DNA of 58,948 bases from an uncultured Spirochaetaceae bacterium (GTDB lineage Bacteria; Spirochaetota; Spirochaetia; Sphaerochaetales; Sphaerochaetaceae), in assembly GCA_944389085.1 (NCBI GenBank), contig CALXLB010000066.1:1-58948 (forward strand), read 5' to 3'. Below the pieces are notes generated by a model that ran no database searches, was not told the origin of the DNA, and was given only the letters and a program-made list of their open reading frames with translations. Shown here one piece after another: positions 26,901 to 32,039 of the stretch (within the stretch, counting starts at the first letter, position 1; each line of letters starts with the position of its first letter). Both the position numbers and the translations under genes were made by a program.

Positions 26901-26907
26901 TAGATAG
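17923..26907 (+). CDS. Giant polyvalent ejection protein, 2,994 aa
   Basis: A multi-domain phage protein probably injected with the DNA. About residues 265-310 form a hydrophobic, alanine/glycine-rich segment. A zincin-like motif HELFH is at residues 769-773. About residues 935-1090 resemble a RelA/SpoT-type nucleotidyltransferase fold (GDYGGDYGQNLDYDG, KNKH, then EIQF and HDLYEISR). Residues about 1240-1460 resemble the polyvalent-protein ADP-ribosyltransferase (EWFGDWMNAPENAS, EIVYHGT, LGFFFTNNQRTA, NPDIYFQ). Long coiled coils occupy about 1800-2150. The last 450 residues resemble the C-terminal domain of large polyvalent proteins, with WKLPGVVLQF. Domain identities are by pattern, not by search. 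Lysozyme or transglycosylase motifs were not seen. Confidence 0.75.
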   Translation: MPYGALQGDLYTMAAGTNYASANNPAELLKKGISPSRNQRQDKQENDEEQTKEEDSRVSSGLLEGIKTRGQQKLDNLVQTPEAQQEARDVSILDSVSMIDEQYRMMYGDRYGLTPEETQVFNTLVSSSENPEDAASRFLTSHAIAKKTGMSQSAVFQNLDAMSEYYLGRKYVTGDTSLYQMIEGGFDEVKLSDIKGEWRDAVLRYGTESHEAKEIEQRVLEEEARLGGPENLVPKTRRQRMGQMLFGNLGYMFEGLEHGGYASMATQAVTYGIALAVPFFLGPAAALTAVPTVLAAGKAASGVVGTMATGLRYKEMTENNTFWANAHATDDEGNPIPMDVGANIWTSWVNGMFVGAAEVLLDGLTARGLSSFIAPKLKKFGFSDFVVDLLVDPNSKSLASRTAYVLVDYLAGAADEGVLEEGSESIVDYITSYAYKKLAGADVKFDLRGMISDYVRSALDGGLMGLAYGAIGIPSSLRGYNDISLELIDEAIRTDSKEVFIEKTNEKRPDIVPESDFHRAQDTVFENIQNVKESIRNKGVLQRNDIAVEELYDSVDAQTGEETQVLPDGSVYRTPDTKRLYTQTEESNGRRRVYAGDPNSHAIYGYAEVSTDGDTLTVGSVRIRPGYEGIRAELVQEAISSQRTGESNIEWNPETEGLQGVRELLIQNNPRGREAGLDYGADFSFSQDHDIQGTAADIRTAMPHLSKAESVVAARMISIADADNSLSSLNDGKMVRSKTDLPSRYRGAAQAARAIIYAGQNADFSTFSHELFHVNSAQRPNEARQLSNAVRNSFSDEASKANLRKFIEESKEIWGPSFNVDEVMQHLESISPEADASMWTRAQSEDLARLAEAYLTADNSKRSSLSEAIRNILHKIAEFMRQIYQTVRHTVPLSKEITDAYDAIMYKSGGSEKAAKQNNGIQHQSKHVIRMPIRENTYEAAIELAIEAHPQFVKDIEDIRKLVGADESDISIRPTLKSKKRSDEKVLGDYGGDYGQNLDYDGAMIKFDSLTDAENAWNKVKEAYGDRIVKNKHLITPMGYEDYKANIRMDNGFIAEIQFLDKDYFFIKEEIGHDLYEISRTITEFKKHGVEGFNTLQEAIDTWSAEEYRLAKTYANDRGAYESSEARRSAVSSSIRQALSSALSRYQVSSESVNALSSISLPSSEGISLDTGEIVVASILNGISSISTYLKDSGIMPSTKSIDSQSKGGNLVFQGGEQYQTTEERLKSDPMNFDSEGRHLAPNGKPSNLPYEQWVTVRTPAFKEWFGDWMNAPENASRIVDENGEPEIVYHGTASEFSVFDRSYLGSSTEAKSARLGFFFTNNQRTAEGYGNYASGNEARQLYKRVLELERQGRWEEANQLELRVEELALQKSNGIVMPAFLNIRNPYVVDADGASFKETGKIFSEFEPDKYDGMAVYSLNDNIDDDYVADHYIALNPNQIKSIDNRGAFDSSNPDIYFQDDRSPDTSDLTEAQKAKRDEAKKADARYIDGDNTDLDSFYDGYDSSMDSIETPEEAEEFARVYSEWIIPPDTEALNTDASLIDEVEVPFWDDDGTNLMPDGSRARSEAEYEAAVNSEVIPQKEEEAGLAQPSAPAGESAAESQQSKEAPKRPGIRYDDAFDYELTWEEFVSRNKPDVSYGEDLSDAQKDDIFISSIQDDDTLLKYLGIIGEALFLNTRELNEDWHFSDQIQRERIKSRVFDTITNTSVRNASLTAMKAELRGYDLSDRMKSLVRKEMSGNARFYRNILSFMVSDSTMKPEELIKDVKGLDIPPRDALDLMPIPELRALAETAEDRSIVDQIERGTLKAEGGADEAKTEELNNALKSLAERIQKQETELRQNEDAVSRLQKDLDSVTASLAERDENIDHLMDSLRTAERITQASDSKLTGENLESYSITPEMKRLANELSWLNESRYLQIEAEHRKGRSGKYEYARALRDAKTEYITDLISYFPGIFEENGDKFGKLSHIKDIYGPSGFRAVQEVISGIREELLKEWRASASVYARKLADSVETTAKKLSDDIDASLRKMEGLQKEIDRQKKLKDAIKGNRNRQIFDARTEERWKAAKEALEAEKRYNEELRSWKSYAEWQERENRAQTEAIIRKAKDDAALLADWLKAKADARIAELKKEQREKRKQERLYKRIQEEKAKLGKAISKPVNLNTTDYETSAEAIMAIQAILDPHFRREWVYDFENNPDGTPDGGTMTIPEAIAYLQNLQEDDRNRILSVLSPELVARLTGQRNPLNDFSIAELRQLAEQVEELRRRGREVMRAKKAFERETRERIQKAIIEAVKKAAKNLDDTLPGSTERIKQAQGILAKWRSAKYITMRMQELSQLLDGGLGHRGAAYQLLVDEKRYHQAREWKAVDSRISKIAPLLTKEAVNSLFENVRIEFSDGLTQTYTVDKLAYLYLSQFDEDSKAAVAYGNLLTEEEKGTLLNKGRLDENGSFIPEAISPGTIIDNDKLKALGDKRYGEALEVAKTQLEGKGLMPLVEAIKADFADPENFRRLNKASIEAYNTPLKRVLSYLPIMRQDLRGDNFHNNMADALFNLNTGDFSAAIDKGMTISRIKIAPRNQRGVNMSLLEVWQKSVRNQEHLIEFAQYSKKLRGVFGNNATELVSTVDRVYSPALMNEVKGYIDYVINPNSGQPKTNFDKTLKNLRGRTGAAYLGWKLPGVVLQFCTSAWPFLQDMSPATLLKGYLKIASGGTDVLNMIYEKSPMMKHRTMSTVVQEALERRGDINRTKAGRAMDRFNEIGQLGLTWVDKVLVAGGWLGAYETALQKNLDAGMDTTLADAAAVKTADDIVLRVQPAGDSTELPSMFRNSNELVKIFLQFQSSMSVIFNNLIWDNIGFARNRQFGKVIASVVSYGMAGLMLGLAADGFDDDDDSKDKAKKLGYWFMTQGVESFPVFGSDISMILQRTITGERDYYGNGTDMFPGITKIFSGIEDIVASDKPFLEGVKDIAYGAGIFAGAPVSGFKNLKRVAEEGPAALLGR

Positions 26908-26925
26908 AATTCAATATGGTATAGT
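26897..26925 (+). promoter_or_regulatory. Sigma-70-like promoter for small peptide 1
   Basis: TTGGTA (26897-26902), a 17-bp spacer, and TATAGT (26920-26925). It overlaps the last codons of the giant gene. Transcription would start near 26932, at the base of the complementary 5' tail described for the peptide 1 message. Confidence 0.6.
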
Positions 26926-26931
26926 ATTCGT

Positions 26932-27165
26932 GTCGTCAGAGACAGACGGTGGCCTCCCGCATCCCGTGGGAGGTTAAGCCTCCCGATGCCTGCGGGATAA
27001 AGGAGGTGATGAGATGATAATAAAAGATGTCCTGGAGATAATTCTCTGGCTTCTGAGAATCGTTCGCGAAGCTCTCATCCTTGCAAAGGATATAAAACAT
27101 CCCCGCCGTCCGACCAAAGATTGAGCGGGGAACTGCTTACCGAGGCCACCGTCTCTGGCGGCTTC
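26932..27165 (+). other. Folded message of small peptide 1 (type I toxin-like mRNA architecture)
   Basis: The 5' tail AGACGGTGGCCTC (26944-26956) is perfectly complementary over 13 bp to GAGGCCACCGTCT (27142-27154), downstream of the peptide. Between them, CCTCCC pairs with GGGAGG (26953-26973), and a second CCTCC (26979-26983) can pair with the ribosome site GGAGG (27002-27006). CCCCGC/GCGGGG (27101-27106 and 27125-27130) encloses the stop codon. The 5'-3' pairing and hidden ribosome site resemble hok and AapA toxin mRNAs. Confidence 0.6.
27014..27124 (+). CDS. Small amphipathic peptide 1, 36 aa (candidate type I toxin)
   Basis: The ATG lies seven bases after the strong site AAAGGAGG. The peptide starts MIIKDVLEIILWLLRIVREA, a hydrophobic helix with charged residues spaced along one face, and ends with a basic tail DIKHPRRPTKD. 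This matches the size and shape of membrane-acting type I toxins, although I know no family with this sequence. A homologous peptide lies in opposite orientation 180 bp downstream. Both genes use the same message layout, which argues that they are real and not chance ORFs. Confidence 0.65.
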   Translation: MIIKDVLEIILWLLRIVREALILAKDIKHPRRPTKD

Positions 27166-27255
27166 TCCTGTAGTTAATATAGCATACCTTCTTGTTATTG
27201 CAAAGCAATCGGAAATTGACATTGATGAGGAATATGGTGATACTTTAGGTATAAA

Positions 27256-27503
27256 GAGGCACTGCCGATAGACGGCTGGCCTTAAAGTATCAGGAAAACC
27301 CGCTTACTTCTTGGTCGAATGGCGGGTTTCTTTTATGTCTCGTAGAAGAGAAAGAGAAGCTTTCGCAACCTCAAGGATCTTCAGGATAATCCCTAGAATT
27401 TCCTTCATATCGGATTCACCTCCTTCCGTCCGTAGGACTTGGGAGGAATGGTCCTCCCCACAGACGAGGAGGCCAACCGCCTACCGTTTATAGCAGTGCC
27501 GCC
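27256..27503 (-). other. Folded message of small peptide 2 (mirror of peptide 1)
   Basis: On the minus strand the layout of message 1 is repeated. The 5' tail contains GGCACTGC (27500-27493) and GGTTGGCC, which pair with GCAGTGCC and GGCCAGCC downstream of the peptide (plus-strand 27258-27281, one G-U pair). CCTCC/GGGAGG forms a first hairpin, a second CCTCC can hide the AGGAGG ribosome site, and AAACCCGC/GCGGGTTT (27296-27329) spans the stop codon. The 3' pairing element is itself enclosed by a 9-bp stem, GATACTTTA/TAAAGTATC (27239-27247 and 27283-27291). Confidence 0.6.
27304..27408 (-). CDS. Small amphipathic peptide 2, 34 aa (candidate type I toxin)
   Basis: It begins MKEILGIILKILEVAKASLS after the ribosome site AAGGAGGTGA and ends with a DIKETRHSTKK tail. 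Compared with peptide 1 it keeps K-D/E-V/I-L, IIL, a central hydrophobic helix, DIK and the terminal R..TK pattern. It is therefore a diverged copy of the same gene. The two genes converge, and their predicted transcripts end about 70-90 bp apart. It is not a known family to me. Confidence 0.65.
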   Translation of the reverse strand: MKEILGIILKILEVAKASLSLLRDIKETRHSTKK

Positions 27504-27506
27504 AAT

Positions 27507-27535
27507 AGTATCCCTGTTTTACATTCTTCTGGCAA
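27507..27535 (-). promoter_or_regulatory. Sigma-70-like promoter for small peptide 2
   Basis: On the minus strand: TTGCCA (27535-27530), a 17-bp spacer, then GATACT (27512-27507). Transcription would start near 27500, at the complementary 5' tail. The spacing matches the promoter of peptide 1. Confidence 0.55.
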
Positions 27536-27553
27536 GCCGCATTTTTCTCTCCG

Positions 27554-27571
27554 TAACGCCGCAACGCGACA
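27554..27571 (+). promoter_or_regulatory. Repeated phage motif, copy 3 (upstream of the fibre/DGR module)
   Basis: TAACGCCGCAACGCGACA, 48 bp upstream of the GTG of the fibre gene and just behind the divergently transcribed peptide 2. Its position gives the fibre-TR-RT block its own start signal if the motif is a promoter. Confidence 0.6.
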
Positions 27572-27619
27572 GTCTTGCAAATAGGCTTTACTCTTTGTTC
27601 CGATAAGGAGACAAAGCCG

Positions 27620-29920
27620 GTGATTTCATCTACTACCAGCAAACAGATCTACAACATCGAAGGTATTGTGACGCCTATTGCATCTGGCTACGAGATACCG
27701 TTCAAAATCTTTGAAGCAGAGGATGTCGCTGTTACGATTGCAACAGATGACGGAGAGAATACCCCTGTAACGACAGGATGGAGCGTCAAGGAACCTACCG
27801 AAGGCACCGGTGTGTACAAGGTTGTATTCGATGAAGGATACACATTCCCAGAAGGTGCTCTGAAGCTTGTCATATCCAGAAGCATCCCGCTTGAGCAGAA
27901 TGTGGACCTCCGCAATGGAGATGCTTTTGATGCGGATGTGCTTGAGGAGAGCCTTGACAGGCAGATGGCTGTATCACAACAGCAGCAGGAGGAGATAGAC
28001 AGAGCATTCAAGCTTCCTATCTCAGAGAATCCTGGCAATATCATATTCCCCTCTGCTGATGAGAGGAAGGGCATGATGATAGGCTTTGATGATACGGGCT
28101 ATGGCGTCAAGGTCGGGAGGAATCCGGATGATGCCATTGCTCTGGCCGATGAGCTTCTCAAGACCGCGCAGAGCGTCCAGGATGATGTGACGGAAAAATA
28201 CGATGCGGTGGAGCAGAAGGCACAGGAAGTCTCAGAGAACGCATTGAAGGTTGAGCAGATTGCAGAGGATATAGATCTCGATAATATCAATAATAAGTTC
28301 ACTGAGCTTGAAGATGAGATAGAGGACGTGAAGGATTCTGTGGCACTCCCTATCCCCGAAGTGGCCTACGAGGTAAGCGCTGATGGATTTTCTGCAACGC
28401 TGAAGCTCAATAATACATTCACTGGCTATGGGAATGTAGAAGTCCGTTACAAATTCGGCTCAGAGCCGACAGCCACGGATTCCCTCTTGTCCGTGCCGAT
28501 AACCGCATCTGGCACGTATTATGTGAGGGCATTCCCGGCGGAAGGAGAGAGCAACCAGCCGTCGCCATCAGCAATCATCGAGATAAGCCTGAAGCTTGCA
28601 ACTCCTGCTATCTCAGTGCAGAAGAATACTGGAAACGCAACTGTGACAATTACGCATGGGGACAGCAATGCAACCATCAGATACACGACAGACGGAACAG
28701 AGCCTGATGAAGAATCCAGCATCTACAGCAGTGCTATCACAGTCACAAAGAACCATACAGTTGTAAAGGCAAAAGCATTCAGGGAGAGCTGGATACCTTC
28801 GGACACGGCAACTTCGGAGAAAATAATCATAGCGCGAGTATGGGCTGTGAAATGGAACTATGGTGCTTCCTCCTCAGCTCTTGCAAGACTGACTCCTGAG
28901 ACAGATCCTGCTGGAGACGTGTCTGAAACCATAACCACAGAGCCGGCCCCAGCAACCACATCACAGCAAGGCTCATCACCATTCGATGCATATGCTCCAT
29001 GGAGCGATATGAAGAAACGGAATTTCGATGCTTCCGGGCAGCCATCATACTGGGAAGATGAAGAGGGCTTCAGTACAGCAACCTATGACACAATGGTGTG
29101 GATTCCAAAATTCTGGATAAAGGTTGTAGACAATCCTACTGATGAAACAAGAATCTACTACCTTGCGGATGCACCTCTGGACGGATTCACTCTCCATCCA
29201 GGCTCAGGCCAGTACGTCGGGGCATATCCGACATCTAGCAGTAAGGAATCAAAGAGTGGCAAGGCGAGACAGGCTAGTCAGTCGATTGTCACGATGCGCA
29301 ATAACGCAAAGACAAAGGGCGCAGGATGGGGACTTATCGACATCGCAGAGCGCTTTGCAATCCAGTTCCTTTATATTGTTGAATATGCAGACTGGAACAG
29401 CCAGGACAAGATTGGAGACGGACCGACTTCCGATTACAGCACAGGCTACAGCGATGTTATTGACTACCACACAGGAGTCGGAACAGGCGGTGTTGTGAAG
29501 TATCGCCACATCGAGGGTCTCTGGAGAAGCCAGTTTGAATGGACGGATGGATTCAATACAGTAAACGGCCACCACTATATATCAACTGATAGAGATAATT
29601 ATCAGAGCGATGTAACCACAGGATATACTGACCTTGGTTCTTGGCAGATCAGCGGTCTGTATATAACGAAGTTGCTCTATGACGAGGATATGCCATGGCT
29701 TATCGGTATTCCTGAAGAAGCAAGCGGCGGAGGTAAGACTACTTATGTGCCGGATTATGCTTACTTGTACTCGTCTGGCACCACTGTGCTGAGCTGTGGC
29801 GGGAACTGGAACTACGACTCGGATGCGGGTTTGTTCTACTTCGTTGCGAGCTACAGCTCGTCGAACCCCGACTCGTACAGGGGGTCGCGCCTTTCTTACA
29901 AGGAGCCAAGCGCAGCTTGA
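27620..29920 (+). CDS. Tail fibre-like protein with DGR variable region, 766 aa
   Basis: The start is GTG 27620 with AAGGAG ten bases upstream. The N-terminal 130 residues resemble the T7 fibre attachment domain (YEIPFKIFEAEDVAVTI, then ISRSIPLEQNVDLRNGD and a QQQQEEIDRAFKLP helix). A coiled coil follows. Near residues 315-400 is a chitobiase C-terminal-like strand repeat (NATIRYTTDGTEPD). The last 330 residues form a putative C-type-lectin-like receptor-binding domain ending in the variable region (GGNWNYDSDAGLFYF). Residues altered relative to the template are Gly, Tyr, Asp, Val, Tyr, Pro and Tyr, mostly replacing Asn. This protein probably decides host range. Confidence 0.85.
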   Translation: MISSTTSKQIYNIEGIVTPIASGYEIPFKIFEAEDVAVTIATDDGENTPVTTGWSVKEPTEGTGVYKVVFDEGYTFPEGALKLVISRSIPLEQNVDLRNGDAFDADVLEESLDRQMAVSQQQQEEIDRAFKLPISENPGNIIFPSADERKGMMIGFDDTGYGVKVGRNPDDAIALADELLKTAQSVQDDVTEKYDAVEQKAQEVSENALKVEQIAEDIDLDNINNKFTELEDEIEDVKDSVALPIPEVAYEVSADGFSATLKLNNTFTGYGNVEVRYKFGSEPTATDSLLSVPITASGTYYVRAFPAEGESNQPSPSAIIEISLKLATPAISVQKNTGNATVTITHGDSNATIRYTTDGTEPDEESSIYSSAITVTKNHTVVKAKAFRESWIPSDTATSEKIIIARVWAVKWNYGASSSALARLTPETDPAGDVSETITTEPAPATTSQQGSSPFDAYAPWSDMKKRNFDASGQPSYWEDEEGFSTATYDTMVWIPKFWIKVVDNPTDETRIYYLADAPLDGFTLHPGSGQYVGAYPTSSSKESKSGKARQASQSIVTMRNNAKTKGAGWGLIDIAERFAIQFLYIVEYADWNSQDKIGDGPTSDYSTGYSDVIDYHTGVGTGGVVKYRHIEGLWRSQFEWTDGFNTVNGHHYISTDRDNYQSDVTTGYTDLGSWQISGLYITKLLYDEDMPWLIGIPEEASGGGKTTYVPDYAYLYSSGTTVLSCGGNWNYDSDAGLFYFVASYSSSNPDSYRGSRLSYKEPSAA
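29785..29893 (+). repeat. DGR variable repeat (VR)
   Basis: It aligns without gaps to the template at 30070-30178. Eight positions differ (29801, 29813, 29822, 29843, 29844, 29852, 29867, 29876). In every case the template base is A and the VR base is G, T or C. No G, C or T of the template has changed. The 3' end GGGGGTCGCGCCTT is GC-rich and unchanged, as expected of an initiation-of-homing-like boundary. Confidence 0.95.
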
Positions 29921-30392
29921 GCGACCTTCCGAAAAGGGGTGCAGGGGGAAATCCCTTGTCCCCGCATGAAAAGGATTCACAGAGATGAGAGATATAGAAA
30001 GATTCAGAGGTTCATAAATATATCCGGGGATGTATCATCCGTGCGTCCATGTTCGTGGTTTTTAGTCTATGTGCTGAGCTGTGGCAGGAACTGGAACAAC
30101 GACTCGAATGCGGGTTTGTTCTACTTCAATGCGAGCAACAGCTCGTCGAACACCGACTCGAACAGGGGGTCGCGCCTTCTTGTCAAACGGGGAAGCCTGA
30201 CCGCTCTTTCAGCGTTGCCGACCGCGAAGGCTTCCCAGCGGGCTTGAATCTTTATTCTTGATATATAAACTTGCCTGCATGGTGATGCATTCCCCAGCCC
30301 TTGCTGAAAATATCGGTGAAGAAGGATGGGGCTAGTAGGTTGACTCTCGAATGTCCTGTCATCCGACAAGAAAGAGCAAAGGACGAACTGAT
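29921..30392 (+). ncRNA. DGR non-coding region: post-VR hairpin, TR and spacer before the RT
   Basis: The 472 bp between fibre stop and RT start hold no credible gene. A bulged stem (29940-29947 with 29960-29966) follows the VR. The TR lies in the middle. About 210 bp of spacer then lead to the RT. In the Bordetella phage BPP-1 system the TR-spacer RNA downstream of TR is needed to prime cDNA synthesis, so this spacer is the probable equivalent. ORFs crossing the TR (29939 or 30049) are by-products of its similarity to VR. Confidence 0.6.
30070..30178 (+). repeat. DGR template repeat (TR)
   Basis: This is the invariant donor copy, rich in AAC/AAT codons read in the VR frame (GRNWNNDSNAGLFYFNAS), so adenine mutagenesis mainly changes Asn positions. 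It lies 177 bp downstream of VR in the same orientation and 214 bp upstream of the RT start. Confidence 0.95.
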
Positions 30393-31451
30393 ATGCCTAA
30401 GAGAGTGGGGCATTTATATGAAAAGCTGTCAGACAGGGCTTTTGTGAAATCAGTCCTGGAGGAAGCCTGCAAGCACCGGCACGGCAGAGCAGATGTTGCA
30501 AGGGTGAAGGATAATCTGGATGCGAAGGCAGAAGAGCTGTGCCATATGCTTGAAACCGGGAGCTATATCCCCAGAAAGCCTAATGTCACATACAAGTATG
30601 ATGCCAGTTCCCAGAAGATGAGAACAATACGAATCGTCCCTTTCTTCCCCGACTGCTGTATCCAATGGCTTATTGTAGAGCTTCTGAAAAAACCTGTTTT
30701 CATGCGGGGTATGGATGCTTATTGCTGTGCTTCCATCCCCGGCCGAGGGGGCATTCTCGCTTATAGGAAGATAAGGGGGCATATTGCCAGGAAACGCAAA
30801 GCATCAAAATATGCGCTTCAGATGGATGTTCATCATTATTATGACAGCATCCCTGTGCGGTCTCTCATGGATAAGCTCAGAAGAAGATGCAAGGATGAGA
30901 GGCTTCTGGCACTGATTGAGGACATTCTCATGGCAACAGCACCAGAGCAGGGGAAAGGGCTTTGCATAGGCTTCTACATGAACCAATGGCTTGCCAACTT
31001 TTTTCTGGAAGATGTAGACAGGGCTATAAGAAGCACGGAGTCGGCACCCTGCTATACACGCTATATGGACAACATGACAGCCCTGGGCGGCAATAAGAGG
31101 AAACTGCACAAGCTTAGATTGCTTGCAGCAGAACTTCTGTCCTCTCTCGGTCTTCAGCTTAAAGAAGACTGGCAGGTGTTCCGTCTTTCTGCAAGGCCTG
31201 TTCAGGCGGTCGGCTATCGCTTCGCTTCAGACGGATGCGTGCTTCTCAGAAAACGCGCATGGAAGCTTGCGAGAAGACAGTTCCTGAGAATCAGGAGAAA
31301 ACAGGAAAAACATAGCTACATCCCGCCTTGCATGGCGAGGGGATTTCTTTCCAGAACCGGAGGGCTGAAGCATCTGCAATCAGCCAGGACAATCTATGGA
31401 AACTACATCTGCAAGATAGATTTCGCAGATATCAGAAGGAGAGCAGTATGA
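30393..31451 (+). CDS. DGR-type reverse transcriptase, 352 aa
   Basis: It copies the TR RNA into adenine-mutated cDNA. Motifs in order: RTIRIVPFFPDCCIQW, MRGMDAYCCASIPGRG, and palm motif A with catalytic Asp145 (LQMDVHHYYDSI). Next is IGFYMNQW at 192-199, the DGR-type replacement of the QGxxxSP motif with Asn in place of Ser. Motif C is YMDN at 224-227 where YxDD is expected, so the second aspartate is Asn227. The thumb has KEDWQVFRL and VGYRF. The start at 30393 follows AAAGGA. An in-frame upstream codon at 30351 lacks such a site. The stop overlaps the next gene by 4 bp. Confidence 0.9.
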   Translation: MPKRVGHLYEKLSDRAFVKSVLEEACKHRHGRADVARVKDNLDAKAEELCHMLETGSYIPRKPNVTYKYDASSQKMRTIRIVPFFPDCCIQWLIVELLKKPVFMRGMDAYCCASIPGRGGILAYRKIRGHIARKRKASKYALQMDVHHYYDSIPVRSLMDKLRRRCKDERLLALIEDILMATAPEQGKGLCIGFYMNQWLANFFLEDVDRAIRSTESAPCYTRYMDNMTALGGNKRKLHKLRLLAAELLSSLGLQLKEDWQVFRLSARPVQAVGYRFASDGCVLLRKRAWKLARRQFLRIRRKQEKHSYIPPCMARGFLSRTGGLKHLQSARTIYGNYICKIDFADIRRRAV

Positions 31452-31936
31452 AAATCGTATATCAGAATCCAAAAGAAGACGATTTCCTTATCGAGAACAT
31501 TGAAGCGGGAAGATGCACTGTAAGCTTTTTCGAGAATCCCAGAACCGTGCAGAGAGGCGATGATGGTGTCACAGAGTATGAATATGATGTCTATCAGATG
31601 CCATGCCGCTATTATCCGCTTCTCGGCATTGATATCGCCGCTAACAAGTCTGCATGGCTTGAGCAGGCGAAACGCCTCGATGAGCAGAGGAATCCAGTTG
31701 ACGAGTATCAAATGAGGGCGGATATCGACTATCTGATGATTACAGCGCAGGTGGCAAATCCCTATGGCATAAGCACCATGTCGCTTGAAGCCCAGAGTGA
31801 TCCGGACACACTGGAGAAGGCTAGACGGTATTATCCCTTGAGATGGGATAAGGACAGGCTGAGGTATCTTGTTCTCCTGCAGAAACTGACGGAGGAAGAT
31901 TTTCAGGAGATTACAGGAGAGAAGTATTCAGCATAA
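31448..31936 (+). CDS. Phage protein with XkdX-like C-terminus, 162 aa
   Basis: The ATG overlaps the RT stop (ATGA), so it is coupled to the DGR. The last 35 residues (RYYPLRWDKDRLRYLVLLQKL, then TEEDFQEITGE) resemble the XkdX-type ending of small tail-associated proteins. The rest, with MPCRYYPLLGIDIAANKSAWLEQAKRL, is unrecognised. It does not look like the small helical Avd accessory protein of other DGRs. A tail-fibre assembly or DGR-accessory role is possible from position only. Confidence 0.55.
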   Translation: MKIVYQNPKEDDFLIENIEAGRCTVSFFENPRTVQRGDDGVTEYEYDVYQMPCRYYPLLGIDIAANKSAWLEQAKRLDEQRNPVDEYQMRADIDYLMITAQVANPYGISTMSLEAQSDPDTLEKARRYYPLRWDKDRLRYLVLLQKLTEEDFQEITGEKYSA

Positions 31937-31942
31937 GAATAG

Positions 31943-31963
31943 GGAGGATTGTCCACTTCCTCC
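31943..31963 (+). terminator. Weak terminator-like hairpin after the DGR block
   Basis: GGAGGA (31943-31948) pairs with TCCTCC (31958-31963), followed by AT-rich sequence without a strict U-run. It separates the late operon from the AT-rich gene downstream. Confidence 0.4.
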
Positions 31964-31993
31964 TAATTAATAATTCTCAATTTTTACTATATT

Positions 31994-32017
31994 AGGTAAA
32001 AAAATTTTGTTTTACCT
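31994..32017. promoter_or_regulatory. Palindromic operator candidate before the AT-rich cargo gene
   Basis: AGGTAAAA (31994-32001) and TTTTACCT (32010-32017) form a perfect 8-bp inverted repeat around AAATTTTG. An extended -10 (TGC then TAATGT at 32028-32033) lies seven bases before the ATG at 32040, and no ribosome site exists. The message may therefore be leaderless and controlled by a repressor at this palindrome. Confidence 0.45.
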
Positions 32018-32039
32018 GATTTCATGCTAATGTAAAAAT

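Noticed and set aside
26974..27222. Minus-strand 82-codon frame opposite small peptide 1
   Set aside because: It arises from the inverted repeats of the folded message. No ribosome site, and the plus-strand peptide has a homologue with a matching layout.
29939..30261. Short ORFs across the template repeat (102 and 70 codons)
   Set aside because: They exist because TR copies coding sequence of VR. The flanks are not protein-like and the region is best read as non-coding DGR RNA.
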